Shown one piece after another: positions 46,910-57,878 of a stretch of DNA of 64,000 nt. The stretch spans positions 1,597,506-1,661,505 of the forward strand of contig CM035359.1 of NCBI GenBank assembly GCA_020137815.1. Direction: 5' to 3'. Made by a program: the position numbers and the translations under genes. The notes under the pieces were generated by a model, which had not been told where the DNA came from, did not search any database, and worked only from the letters and a program-made list of their open reading frames with translations. The DNA comes from Hormiphora californensis. Taxonomy: Eukaryota; Ctenophora; Tentaculata; Cydippida; Pleurobrachiidae. Every line of letters begins with the position of its first letter. The first letter of the stretch is position 1.

Positions 46910-47554
46910 AGGAAAGAGAGAGAGAGAGAGAGAGAGGAGAGAGTGACAGGTCGAGAGAAAAGAATGTGCTGTATGATTAAGGTAGGTTAGTAAAGATATC
47001 GGGATTGTTAAAAAGATAACAAGACAGAGAGAAGCGAGATCAGAGATAAAACAGAAGGGCGTGAGAGAAAGCGACAGGGAGGGGGCGAGAGAGAGGGATC
47101 GAGAGAGAGAGTGAGAGAGCAAGAGAGGAGATATATATATAAGAGAGAGAGGAGAGAGTAAGTAGAGAGAGAAGAGAGAGAGTAGAGATAGAAGAGAGAG
47201 AAGAGACAAGAGAAGAGTAGAGAGAGAGTAGATAGAGAGATAGCGAGAGACCTCTATCGTATCTATATATAATATCTCTCTCATATAGCGTACTACTCTC
47301 TCCTACTTCTTCTCTCTCTCTATCTCTCGTCTCTCTCTCTCTCGTCTCTCTCTCTCTCTCGAGAGAGAGAGAGAACGTGCTTGCGTGCTGCTAAGGTTTG
47401 GATGTTTGATTGTGGGAATTGTAAGATGGAGAAAACAGCGATTACACTCGAGTTTCGAGTACAGTACGGCTGTTCACTGAAAATAACTGAATCAGTTTTC
47501 CTTCAGTAAGTAGTCGGCGTACTGGAGTTCAGTTCAGTACGGCTGTTTTCCGCC
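46546..47554. mobile_element. About 1-kb inverted-repeat element with a GA-rich core
   Basis: GGCGGAAAACAGCCGTACTG on the left and its inverse ending at 47554. The inner arms repeat ACTGGAGTTC and CAGTACGGCT words. The core contains a (GA)n tract (46814-46935) and degenerate GA/CT repeats to about 47370. Confidence 0.75.
46814..46935. repeat. (GA)n microsatellite
   Basis: About 122 bp of GA inside the 46546-47554 element. Confidence 0.96.
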
Positions 47555-47964
47555 AAAAGCTAAACAGACTGATTAAACTTGATCATGATCAAGATCTTTG
47601 TCATGTCACATGTAGACAGACTTTATTGGACAAAAATACAGCTATAGTTTAGTGATGAGACTAGGCCAGGCCCGAGAGACTGTTCAGTGGTAACTGGGAG
47701 TGTGAGGTCATTTGCGCTGGAAATGAGAACTTGAGACAGATTCGAGTTGCATTTTTGTGAGGAGAAGAGCCCATTTTGGCGTCTGAGACGAGCGAAAGTG
47801 AAACGAATTACAATGCAACAAGAGATTCTGATCAAGGTGTTAACAAGTAGCAAATAAGGTGAAAATGATCGGGATCAGACACGAATTCAAAACATTAAAC
47901 AGTGGTGCTTGTTATAGTGGAGATACGGTAATGGTGCGGATATCTTAATGGCGCGGACTTTGTG

Positions 47965-48208
47965 TAAGGGTCACCACACACCAAAGTTAAAATTAAAATT
48001 AAAATTTTGATTTTCAACCCGCACACACCAGCGGCCGTTAAAATTTCTCTCCCCCATTCTAAAAGTAACAATCTCGCGCGCGATTTTAACGGCGTGTTAA
48101 AATTTTGTCATCCAACGCGACCGTCAAAATCGTGCGTGAGATTGTTTAGAATGGGGAGAGAAATTTTAATTTAATTTTAATTTTAACTTTGGTGTGTGGT
48201 GACCCTAA
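47965..48208. mobile_element. PIF/Harbinger-type MITE with TAA TSD
   Basis: Element 47968-48205, flanked by TAA on both sides. Termini GGGTCACCACACACCAAAGT and its inverse; the interior is also palindromic (GAGATTGTT…AACAATCTC). TIRs starting GGG with a 3-bp TWA target are typical of Harbinger/Tourist MITEs. Confidence 0.85.
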
Positions 48209-49500
48209 CACGCGAGTGATTTTGTCAAAAAGCTGTTAAAAGTGTATTTGGTCAGCACGTCATAAGTCGTTGATTGGTTCCGCTTGCGTGTCGTTTTGAA
48301 CTGATACCGTGAGTGTGTATCAGCACCCATCAGTATTAGAAGGAGATATCAAAATCACTTCCTTTATGGTTGTTGTATATCAACTAAACCAAGTCTAAAG
48401 AGTACAAATTATAATTCTTCAGTTAAACCTTTAGCGAAAACGATGAAGACGATCAATGTGTGTTTAAAAGCTGTTCGATTTAGTTTTATCTAGGTGTATA
48501 CCTATATCAATGGAGACGGCTTCCAAGAAGAAGAAGAAGAATTAGAAGAAGATATTAGAGAACTAAACACTGCAAACACCTTATGCACTCTTGAGCAATG
48601 GGCACCCCTTTAAGTTTAAGCATAGTCTAAATCTGAGTCATACTAGAGGATTATTCCCAAGTCGGGAATCGGCATATAAAGAATATTAAATAGTTTAAGG
48701 ACTTTAATAGCTAGGCCTAAATGATGATTCTTGGAATCTTGGCCATGGCGTCCGTATTTCTATCTTAAATTAGTCGTATATTTTACCTCGCTAATTCGCT
48801 ATAAAAAAGTTACTGTACTACTTTTACTGTACATACTAACTATACGTGTTCTCGTACATATATCTCGTAGCTTATAGTAAGACAGTTATATAGGAATTAA
48901 TATGTCTCTATGATAAGTGGTTTGGGAATGATTTATATTGGCACGGTATGTCGGTATATCGACATTAGACAGGCACGCTTTATCAAGACCCATATATTAT
49001 TGATAGATCAGGCGAAGTATATCGTCCTCACCAGCACCATTGCCTCGGATAGCTTGTGTATTCGCGTATGGAAACATAATTACTATGGCCTATAGCAATA
49101 TATTGCCAGGCCATAGTAATAATGTTTCCATTCCGTAAAAGAATTGAAATGAACTTACCTTGGTAGTACTAGTTAACCCCACAACGCGTGTTTCAAATAC
49201 CAGCGGAAAAAATTGAGTTGTCGAAATTTGGACTGGCGAAATAATTTTTACGTAGAAACATCTTTGACTCACAGTCACAAGTATCAACCCACAGTCGACA
49301 CACTAAACCGACGAAAACCGCGGTGCGATCACGGAGCACCAGTATCTCGTATGACCGTATAGACTTAGCACTGCCACTACGGTCATATGTTCTTCCAGCA
49401 AGACAATGGAAGCACATTCAATTCAAGCAGCCCGCGAGCCCAGTCAATGTAGTACTCATAGGGTAGAGGGTGAACCCTCTAGACGCAGCACTCACAAACA
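48209..49500. other. Stretch with no supported gene
   Basis: AT-rich sequence. A short inverted repeat lies at about 49071-49135 (GGAAACATAATTACTATGGC and inverse). No coding exon found. Confidence 0.5.
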
Positions 49501-49511
49501 AACGTCAAATG

Positions 49512-49710
49512 AACTATGAACGTTTGTAGACTGGCGCGTTATCAAGTTGGCTGTTCCCAGCGCGAGCTGGGGACAGCCAACTGGAGTTTAATCGCCCGGC
49601 AGGGCGATTAAACTGGTTTAAATCCCGACGCCGATCCCGAGGCGCCAGCCGAGGGTGAGGGGGAGGTGATTTAAACCTATAACGCGATAGGCTAACAAAC
49701 GTTCATAGTT
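49512..49710. repeat. Second cloverleaf-like element: outer stem plus three hairpins
   Basis: Outer arms AACTATGAACGTTTGT (49512) and ACAAACGTTCATAGTT (to 49710) enclose three hairpins. H1 is 49545-49582 (AGTTGGCTGTTCCCAGC and inverse), H2 is 49586-49613 (GTTTAATCGCCC and inverse), and H3 is 49615-49678 (GGTTTAAATC…GATTTAAACC with an inner GC-rich stem). Same architecture as 847-1010 with unrelated primary sequence. H3 recurs alone at 26945-27006. Confidence 0.8.
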
Positions 49711-50256
49711 TATGAAACCCGATAGTAATTACACACAAATAAGAGACACAACACAAGGGGTAACACACAAGGACCACTGGCAAATAGTCAACAGACACTC
49801 TCAAAATGTGTGTAGACTTAGTGTCTACTGTTCCTAACATGTTTGAGAAAGAGAGAGAAAGATTAGGGGCAAAACACACAGTGAGAGATATTGAACAGTA
49901 AAAGAGAGAATGAGAGAGAGAAACGAATGGAATGCGACTATTTTGCCTCTTGATGAGAGAGATAACATTGAAAAGTGTTGCAGATGTGTTCCCCTCTCTG
50001 TTATTGACAGAACTGTGTGTTTACACACATTTTCATTACTTGGAAATTTACACGCATGTTATGGAAATGAAGAGAAACGCGTGAAAATGGGCACTGGTCT
50101 GATAAAGAGCGAGCAGGGTGTTAAATCCCCCATCTCGCAGTTAACGTGTGCGCGTAAAATGTTCAAACGACTGATAAATCAACTATCGGGTTTCATACGC
50201 GTTTAAACGGTCGTTGTCATGGCACTGTAAGACGGTATAGGGAAATTCCCATCCCA

Positions 50257-50712
50257 ATGCTAATTCTGCACGTGCAAAATACTGATCGACTACTTGCTCA
50301 CTCTTTCGTCATGGGTTTTGGCATTCCACGCAACCTCTCTTTTCCGGGTGTTCCCCTTTTCCCTATCCTACCGGCTCCTCCAAGATCTACGAGACCCACT
50401 TCCCCCGGTACGTGGAGGCTAAACTCAAAACCCTCCAATATGGATACGTCTGACTCGGGATTGGATCAGACAAAGAGCGAGGGATCACTACGGAAACTAC
50501 GTCGTATTTCCAGCAAGCTCCTACAACGAGTTCGATCTTCAGGATCCACTTCTTCGATTGGAAGTCAAACTGAATCTGACGTGAAGGTGATTAGAGTTGC
50601 AGGAGCTGCTTCTACGATGTCCCTCCCGAAGCCTCCCTCTTCCCTTCTCAATACGACCATATCGGAATACCAAGTTATGCCTTCACCCCCTCCATTGAGT
50701 GACTGCGAATGA
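50257..50712 (+). CDS. Possible terminal exon or small gene, Ser/Pro-rich
   Basis: An open frame of up to 151 residues with composition unlike the surrounding repeat frames: Ser/Thr/Pro-rich, a basic SLRKLRRISSKLLQRVR helix in the middle, and an SPPPLSDCE end. A pyrimidine tract followed by AAG near 50375-50383 could be an acceptor, giving a shorter terminal exon. I recognise no family. It looks like a disordered cytoplasmic tail. Confidence 0.38.
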   Translation: MLILHVQNTDRLLAHSFVMGFGIPRNLSFPGVPLFPILPAPPRSTRPTSPGTWRLNSKPSNMDTSDSGLDQTKSEGSLRKLRRISSKLLQRVRSSGSTSSIGSQTESDVKVIRVAGAASTMSLPKPPSSLLNTTISEYQVMPSPPPLSDCE

Positions 50713-51167
50713 TTCCCTCAAACTTAAATTGATTCAATGACTACAAACAAATAACTGAAATTAACTTAAACACAAAAATGTGTACTTTTGTATTACAATT
50801 AAATTCACTGAAACAAATTTAAACAAATCGAAATACAGTTCATAGCAGTACGGGATTCTATACTAATTAGATACACATGTCAGAGATGTATGACCTTCAC
50901 ACGCTTAATTGCACTGCGGTGGCCATGATGATGTCGGCGTGGCCTTAAAAAACCAAGTAGTTGATATTAATTAACCGTTCTGATTTGAACTTCAGTACAA
51001 TTTTTAGCTGCTCCAGTAATTAATTACGGCATTCTGTGGCATAGGGTTTTTTAGCGTCGACAAAATTAGCGTATCTCCCACACTTCAAGTGGCTCCTCTT
51101 TCGTCACTGCTGAGTAATTGCAGCTCAACTGTTGCAACAGTTATTAAAGAGTTATTGTTTGATTGTT

Positions 51168-51168
<1 letters not shown>
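50713..51168. other. 3' flank between the Ser/Pro-rich frame and the Kv gene
   Basis: AT-rich; no feature recognised. It includes the presumed 3' end of the convergent + strand frame. Confidence 0.45.
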
Positions 51169-51322
<154 letters not shown>

Positions 51323-51408
51323 CTCATGTTCTTCTGAAGTTCATTTGTAGAAATTCTTCTTCTATTTAGAAACCTTCTTCTAATTCTATATTTCCATTTC
51401 TGTATAAT

Positions 51409-54191
51409 TTATTTGTCCTTGTACTTAGCGTAGACCCTGGTAAACTTGCTCACAATAACAGTAACTGGCAGGGCTATGACGATCATCGAAAACATCATAC
51501 AGACGGAGGCTATCAACTTTCCTGGAAGAAGATAATGGATTTATTGGAGCACGCACGTATACAGTGTATAACCCGGATTTGGATAGAGCAAAACCGCCGT
51601 GATGTTTTAGCACAGTAAAAAAATCCGCAGGCTAATTGAAACCGAATGCAATTCTATTTTAATCAGTGTTACTTCGACTTTAATAATTTTCGGAGACGGT
51701 CCCACTCCCAGTTGTCAAATTAGAGTCATATATGCGGGTCAGAAAAGAAAATGCAGTTGACTTCTCAACCTACCTATAGGAGTTTTGGGTACCATGTCTC
51801 CGTAGCCAACAGTTGACATTGTGACCACTGCCCACCAGGAACTCTGAAAATAAAAACAAATTGTGGAGACCGCTCGGTATTAAGATAAGGCAAACCTTTT
51901 TGGGGGAAACCTATCCGCCGGGTTTGGGGTTGCTCGGAGGAAAAGGGTTTTGCGCGGTAAATCGTAGCTTTTTGTATATACCTGGGGGAGGGGGATTGAA
52001 TACCTGTAAAATGGATGTAAACTCGCTCTCTTCATCGTACTCCAGGTAGTACATGATGGACCCGAAGATAATCACCCCAATGAACCAGAAGAAAAGGAGC
52101 AGAGCGAGTTCATTAACACTTGCCGCCAGGGTCTTTGTAACGATGATGATCCCCTTGCTGTGCCGGGCTAGTTTCAGTACTCGTATAACACGGAGAACAC
52201 GAAGGACCACCAAGGCTTGGGCACTTTCGTTTTCCGCTGTTGAGATAGGGGAGATTCAGTTATTTGAATGATGAGAGTTTTACGATCCAACAAAGCAACA
52301 AGCTATGGGATTTCGCTTGTATCTGAGGCTCTGATGCCTATGATAGTTGCCATGGTGACGGTACATAATGTTTGGTAATGAAATTCCCCCTCTGCGCTAA
52401 CTCAATATGCAATAATAGGGGTGACTTCGTAACCAAACATAATGTATACCTGAGAGCTGTATGTAGTAGGGTATGATTGTAACAAAATCTATCCAATTCA
52501 TGGCCGTCCTCAGAAAGAGAACCTTTTCCGGGCAGGATATGAACCTCGCAATGAAGCTCTATGGTAAAGAAGATGATGCAACTCGTCTCGATGATGAAGA
52601 ATGTAACTTGTAACTTGTTGGTGGTTTTCGATTCGATATCCTGCCTTTATGGCAGGAATGGTTTCCACAATAAACATGGCAACTGCGATGGTAATGGCCA
52701 CTACGTCGAGCACAGCCCAGACTCGGGCTGCCTTGGAAGAGTCAGGTTCTTCGAAGAAATCCCATACTCGTTGAAGGGCGGACTTTTTTGTCGTTTCAGT
52801 CACCTTCTTCTCGTCATCATCAACGTTATCCACAAACCTAGGGGAGAATTTTATTAATATGGGAAATCATGAATCTTATGAATCTTTCTGCACAATGTCC
52901 AACATGCTTCTCTACCTCATATAATGGTCCTCATGTGTCTAATGCAGAAAGGATATTGCGAAATCATGCATGATCATGTTGCTTGTCGTCAAGGTTTCCT
53001 AGAACCTAGTAGTAGTAGTAATAGGGTGGGGTGTAAATATACCTCTTGTAGTGGTTTTCCAGTTTAAAAAATCGAACTTCCTCTAGAAACTGCTCCTCGG
53101 CTACGCAGGTGGGCCGGTAGAATTTGCCCTGGCTTTGGTAGAAATACAAAATCGAACTGAAATTGATATATTTTAGGATTTTCTCATGATGGTTATACTT
53201 GTCTCGTTCGACCCTCCCCACGCCCCGTAACAAGGTTATACAGTCAAACCTTGACTTACCGACCTCCTTGGGGGAAGGCGTTTTGGACAGTAAGTCGAGT
53301 AAATCGAGGTCCGGTAAAGTTTGACTGAAGACGGTTGTCAAATTCGCGAAAAAGACTTTTTGATTTCCCAAGCCCATTACTTCAATTATCTAAACTATTT
53401 TTGTTGCCATGGTAACCTGAAGATGAGCCTGTTTCGTTCAAGAAAGTACTCAGCCCGGTCCTCTAGAAAATATTTTTGTCTGTAGGTCTCAGATCCAAGA
53501 AGAGTGTTCGGGTACCTTTAACAGGGAAAAGAAGGGACGTCAAGATACAGTGTATCATGATATTTCATAAACGAATCGAAAACAAAACGACTTCAAACTC
53601 GAACTGCACCATTATCCTTATTATGAGTAGCTATTGCTCGAATTGGTCATTGCACCATAAGCTATAAATTATACAAGTAAAACAAGGAAGTTTTAGTTCA
53701 ACTTCCTTGTTTTACTTGTAAATAACTCCTCGCAACCGTGAGTAGAGCACTCTCCGGGACAAAGATCATCAACAAAACATAAGCTATAAATACTAACCTG
53801 TCTAGGGTATCTTTTGATACTTCAAAGTATCCTCCACTGACATTCAGTCTGACAATATTATGGGGAGTCACCAGAGAAACGTTGGAGCCACTCTTAAACA
53901 ATCCATTCTCCGTCTCAATCGTACCAGGGACGGCAGGGACCGTGAGCTGCGGAAGGTGGTAATTAATGAGACACCTTCATCGGCCAGATACCTAGGTATA
54001 TTTCCAAGGCATACCCTCCCCCCTAAGGTCAGGAATTGATCAGCCTTTTTGCCCCCCATCCCCTTAACTAAAATCCTTACAAAAGGCCCAGAGGTCCGCG
54101 AAAAGGGGGCACTTTGGGCTCTTCTCCGGAGAATGAGTGGTGAAGTGACAGGTGAGGCGTCGGGCGAGCACAGTTCTGCTGGGTGAAACAT
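51409..54191 (-). CDS. Shaker-type voltage-gated K+ channel, one exon frame-disrupted
   Basis: Minus-strand exons: 54191-54081 (ATG), 53946-53798 (T1 start: IVRLNVSGGYFEVSKDTLDR), 53515-53417 (YPNTLLGSE), 53156-53043 (T1 end: LEEVRFFKLE), 52837-52450 (S1-S3), 52236-52004 (S4-S5), 51843-51774 (pore, TVGYGD) and 51521-51409 (S6 with ALPVTVIV; TAA). All introns are GT-AG and every phase agrees once 8 extra bases in the S1-S3 exon are discounted (388 instead of 380). The product would be 422 residues with a very short C-terminus. S4 is VLRVLRVIRVLKLARHSKG: relative to Shaker the outermost Arg position is Val. The S1-S3 exon has a 7-bp tandem duplication (52603-52616) and one extra base (52556); both break the frame. 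The family forms tetrameric plasma-membrane channels that repolarise excitable cells. As written the allele would truncate after S1. Confidence 0.92.
51893..51963. mobile_element. Degenerate pogo-like MITE remnant in a Kv intron
   Basis: GCTCGGAGGAAAAGGGTTTT..GCGGTAAATCG resembles the core and right end of the CAGTCGGACCCCGATTTACC family. Lies in the 160-bp intron between the S4-S5 and pore exons. Confidence 0.45.
53241..53327. mobile_element. pogo/Tigger-like MITE in a Kv intron
   Basis: CAGTCAAACCTTGACTTACC…GGTAAAGTTTGACTG, 87 bp, left flank TA. Fills about a third of the 260-bp intron between the second and third T1 exons. Confidence 0.78.
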
Positions 54192-54240
54192 AACAAATAT
54201 ATTGACTACACAGATGTGACATATATCGAATCGATAGTAC

Positions 54241-54410
54241 GGTCTCTCTCTCCTACTCTCTTATCTCTCTCCCTCCCTCTATTTCTCTCTCCTACTCTCT
54301 GCTCTCTGATCTCTCTCTATCTCTCTCTCTCTCTGATCTCTCTCCCTCTCTATCTCCCTCTCTCTATCTCTATCTCTCTCTCTTCCTCGCTCTCTGTCTC
54401 TTTATCTCAA
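54241..54410. repeat. Degenerate CT-rich repeat
   Basis: Imperfect CTCTCTCCCTCT/TATCTCTCTC repeats ending just before a CTGACAG acceptor-like sequence at 54411-54417. Confidence 0.85.
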
Positions 54411-54417
54411 CTGACAG

Positions 54418-54548
54418 GTGTCATATCCGATATATTTGCACCGGACACACAAGCAGGAACTTTTAAGGAGAGGATAAATACTGTAAGGGGAGCTGGCAGG
54501 CTATGGCTTGATTCTGTACTTCCTCTTGACCTATATATACAAAAGTAA
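54418..54548 (+). other. Exon-like open frame downstream of a CT tract (uncertain)
   Basis: After the acceptor-like CTGACAG, a phase-1 start gives 43 residues of ordinary composition (VISDIFAPDTQ…FKERINTVRG…LDLYIQK) and then TAA. It could be a terminal exon on the + strand, but no upstream partner exon was found and it lies between minus-strand exons. Confidence 0.22.
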
Positions 54549-54682
54549 ATACATATTTCCATATTGTTGACTAATTTTTAATTTTCTAAAATTTCAACTG
54601 ATTCACCTCCTTGTTAATCCCACAGGTTCAAGTGTTTCCACTGCAATGTATATTGTACAATGTATAATGTATATTGTATTAC

Positions 54683-57254
54683 CTTTATAGGAGGTTTTTC
54701 CTGCAGGTGGTTCTCATTGTTGGCAACTATTGGCTCTGTCACTTGCTTTGGAAGAACTGGCGATCTTGAATCTAACTGAGAGGATATAAAATGGTAAGTT
54801 AAATATTTTAAAGTTTACCCTTCCTCTGTCAGCGAGATGACCACTCGCGAAGCGTGCAAGAAAGGGTCAGTGCGATGCCTGACAGGTCGACTCAATCTCA
54901 CAAAAACATCTCCAAAAAAACTTGTATGTATTTTTCATTTTCAAATACAAACCGAGGACCATGACGTCCTTTTTGGCCGAACACTGACAAGGCCTGTTTT
55001 GTGTTCAGATGGATTCGGCTTGGCGGGTCTTCTAGGACTGTACTGTTCTATAAGACAGTCTTCAAGATCCATCCCGTTAGGTCTGGAGCTGGAGATGATG
55101 ATATTCATATCCTAAAATTTATGCTCCATCGACCATCTGTTGATGAGAATAATATTGTATGGTAAATCTTTACACGTACCACAAGATCTTGCAAGACCAA
55201 CGTTAAAATTAAAATTAAAATTTGACGTTTTTGGTCATAACTCTACCATTTCTTGGCAAAATTGCTTCATTTTGGGCTTGTTGGAAAGAGGGCATCGAGC
55301 CCGTTCTGAACAGCCCAAAAAACTTGAAATCCGCGCAAAGTGCGCGGCGTTACAGTGAAAAATGTGTGCGTTAAGATTTTAAAATTTTAACACGCGCATT
55401 ATGAGCCTTAACGCCGCACACTTTGCGCCGATTTTAAGTTTCTTGAGCTCTTCAGAACGGACTCGATGCCCTCTTTCCAAAAAGCCTAAAGTGAAGCAAT
55501 TTTGCCAAGAAATGACAGAGTTATGACCAAAAACGTCAAATTTTAATTTTAATTTTAACGTTGGTGTGTGCTGACCCATAGACATAGCCAAATGGCAAAA
55601 TGCAAACTTAGTAATAGTGGGAGTATAATATTGCTTGAGTACTATTTTTTATTTATTTCCCGGAGGTTCAGACACGACTGTTCATGTTTTCCTCCCTATA
55701 ATACTTGGTCTTTCGGGAAAATATTGAACTTAGTACCCCGTGTTATACTGGTAGGCAGTAGCAGAGTTAAAATTCAAATATAGGCACACAGAGGACTTTA
55801 TAGCTCAAATACATTGTTTGGCAGCCAGTGGGATCGGAAGTGGGCGGTAACAAAGGAATAGCTCAAATACAGAACAGCTTTACTATTTGAGACAGCTAAT
55901 GACCCCTCTCTATAATTGCCCTCTCTTTCTCTCTCTCTCTTTCTCTTTTCAATCTTTCTCTCTCTATCTCTCCCTCTGAGTTGAAATAAACCGGCCTTTA
56001 CAATAACTGTTATCGGTCTCAAGACGTTGGTATTACCAATGGTAAAGCTTAGGTCGTTAACTTAAGTTAATAGTTTTAATCGCTGCAAAGTGTTTGCAGT
56101 TCTTAAGGTCTTATAAGGACGTAGTTTGTAACTAGACCAAAAAACAAAGGAAGTTTGTTTGGAACACCCGTGGCCTTTTGTCGATACTTGACGCTGCGGG
56201 AAAAGCGGGAAAAGCACCCATAATCTGAGCGACTAGGTATCGCTGTGCCATGTATCTCCAAGTTCTAACACACGCACACTCTCTGAGAGAGTCTCTCTCT
56301 CACTCTTCCTCACGTCTTGCTCTGACGAAGGGTGCATTTCCCGCAGCGTCAAGTGTCGACAAAACGCCACGGGTGTTCCAAACAAATTCCCTTTGTTTTT
56401 TGGTCTAGTTTCTCATGATTTTTGTAAACAGGTATCATAAATATGCAAATAACGGCTAAACAGTGCGAGATACAACTTTTTGTCCGGGGGACGACCCCCC
56501 ATAAATCGAATTTTCTGCGTCGAATTATGTCCATGAAAGCTTTCTAAGACTAGTTTATGCCGATAAATTCATAAAATTTCGCTCTATGTTTAGCAAAAAT
56601 GTGAGAACCCATCGTAACTTTTGAACGGAACCATCGATCTACTTGAAATTTTTAACACTAATAGATTTGCCTAGCTAGACTGTGTTTCACGCGCCCCGCT
56701 CGCGAAACACAAATGTAAAGAAGCTTCTTTAGAACATAACAATAATAGATATCATTGAGGTAGCTTTAAATAAAAAATTTCAGCTTCATTATAGCTTGTC
56801 GGGAACATGGTTAAATAGACGCTCGAAAAGGGCGAAAGTCGCATCCGTATGGTATACTGCACTGGCCCCCGAATCGGGTGAAATTAAATTTTCTGCACCT
56901 GAGTTTATCCTTTCAGATTTGATCTTATAATGATAATGTTCTAGGATGACCTTAGAATGGTTTTTTTTCAATGCTGGGGGCTGTGCCCCCAGACCCCCCC
57001 CCCCTAGGGCCACGGGGCACTTGCCAGTGCAGTGATTGGTAAATAGGATCCCATTCCCATCTATATATATTATTATTTCCACGTTGATTGGCCTATCGGG
57101 CACCAATATCACTGGTACAAAATTTTGGGTTATTTGGGTTACCCAATTTCTAGTGGTACTTCACCAGATACACTGAGTGTGAGATATTATATCTTACCTC
57201 CATGTCCTCATCTTGGAGAGGTCCTCTGTTGATGATTTTAGTGAACTTCACCAT
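54683..57254 (-). CDS. Three phase-consistent exons upstream of Kv (possible Kv N-terminus)
   Basis: Minus-strand exons: 57254-57198 (ATG; MVKFTKIINRGPLQDEDME), 55111-54953 (DMNIIISSSRPNG … PKRTSWSS) and 54775-54683 (LDSRSPVLPKQVTE … EKPPIK). Boundaries are GAG|GTAAGA, TTTTAG|GATATG, TCG|GTTTGT, CTCAG|TTAGAT and AAG|GTAATA, all phase 0. The product is polar and disordered-looking, as in a channel N-terminal region. The next minus-strand exon is the first Kv exon, but none of its possible acceptors gives phase 0, so the connection is unproven. It may be a separate small gene or an alternative Kv leader. The second intron carries no obvious exon. Confidence 0.58.
55197..55567. mobile_element. 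Foldback element, arms about 180 bp
   Basis: AACGTTAAAATTAAAATTAA…GCGCAAAGTGCGCGGCG is inverted on the right side. The right end continues into TTGGTGTGTGCTGACCC, similar to the terminus of the Harbinger-type MITE at 47968, while the left end lacks that part, so it is truncated on the left. Shares internal sequence with 35160-35524. Confidence 0.82.
55568..56129. other. Intronic stretch, no exon seen
   Basis: Between the first and second of the three putative Kv-leader exons. A short CT-rich patch lies at about 55918-55975. Confidence 0.45.
56130..56411. mobile_element. Foldback element, arms about 75 bp
   Basis: AACTAGACCAAAAAACAAAG…GACGCTGCGGGAAA is inverted at 56337-56411. The spacer holds GA/CT repeats. 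Confidence 0.82.
56412..57197. other. Intronic stretch with small repeats
   Basis: GCCTAGCTAGACTGTGTTTC…TTAGAACATAACAATA (about 56670-56745) is a second copy of sequence at about 44880-44935, with an added GTGTTTCACGCG..CGCGAAACAC hairpin. GGGGGCTGTGCCCCC near 56975 resembles the internal hairpins of the hAT element. Confidence 0.5.
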
Positions 57255-57524
57255 CACACTTTTACCACATCACATCAAGGATCGTTGTTTTCATTCTGGG
57301 TGAAACACTGAACTTCAGATATATCAAAACTAGTAAATAAAAACAATAGCAAGTCAGGAGATAGAGAGATAGAGGGCTATGTGACTAAAACTAAGTTTTT
57401 TTTTCTAAAAACTTGACTCAATAAGCCAAAGAAACAAACTCCAGCCTAGGCACAACTTTTCTTGGCCTGCTAAGGCAATGATTCTACTTTCTGTTGCTAG
57501 CACATATTTACTCCACCTCTTGTA

Positions 57525-57703
57525 GAGATAGAGATAGAGATAGAGATAGAGATAGAGATAGAGATAGAGATAGAGATAGAGATAGAGATAGAGATAGAGA
57601 TAGAGATAGAGATAGAGATAGAGATAGAGATAGAGATAGAGATAGAGATAGAGATAGAGATAGAGATAGAGATAGAGATAGAGATAGAGATAGAGATAGA
57701 GAT
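57525..57703. repeat. (GATAGA)n microsatellite
   Basis: About 30 perfect hexamer copies. Reads as Arg-Asp repeats on one strand, which is not a gene. Confidence 0.98.
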
Positions 57704-57803
57704 TGTGAGTCAGCCTGTCGGTATTGATGATCCTGGTCCATAATCACCTTGACAATCCACACACTCTCATACAACCAGAACAAAGCATATTTACCGCACA
57801 TCA

Positions 57804-57805
<2 letters not shown>

Positions 57806-57871
<66 letters not shown>
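57806..57871. repeat. (CT)n microsatellite
   Basis: About 66 bp of pure CT. Confidence 0.97.

Positions 57872-57878
<7 letters not shown>

Larger units (their letters stand above)
46297..48450. repeat. Segmental duplication flanking a TIR element
   Basis: GATCAAGGTGGTAACAAGCA…GGATCAGACACGA (about 46297-46355) recurs at about 47832-47886. TACAAACTGAACCAAGTAAT…TTCAGCGAAAATGAT (about 46455-46530) recurs diverged at about 48375-48442. Confidence 0.7.

Noticed and set aside
57494-57727. Long Arg-Asp repeat protein
   Set aside because: Translation of a perfect (GATAGA)n microsatellite.
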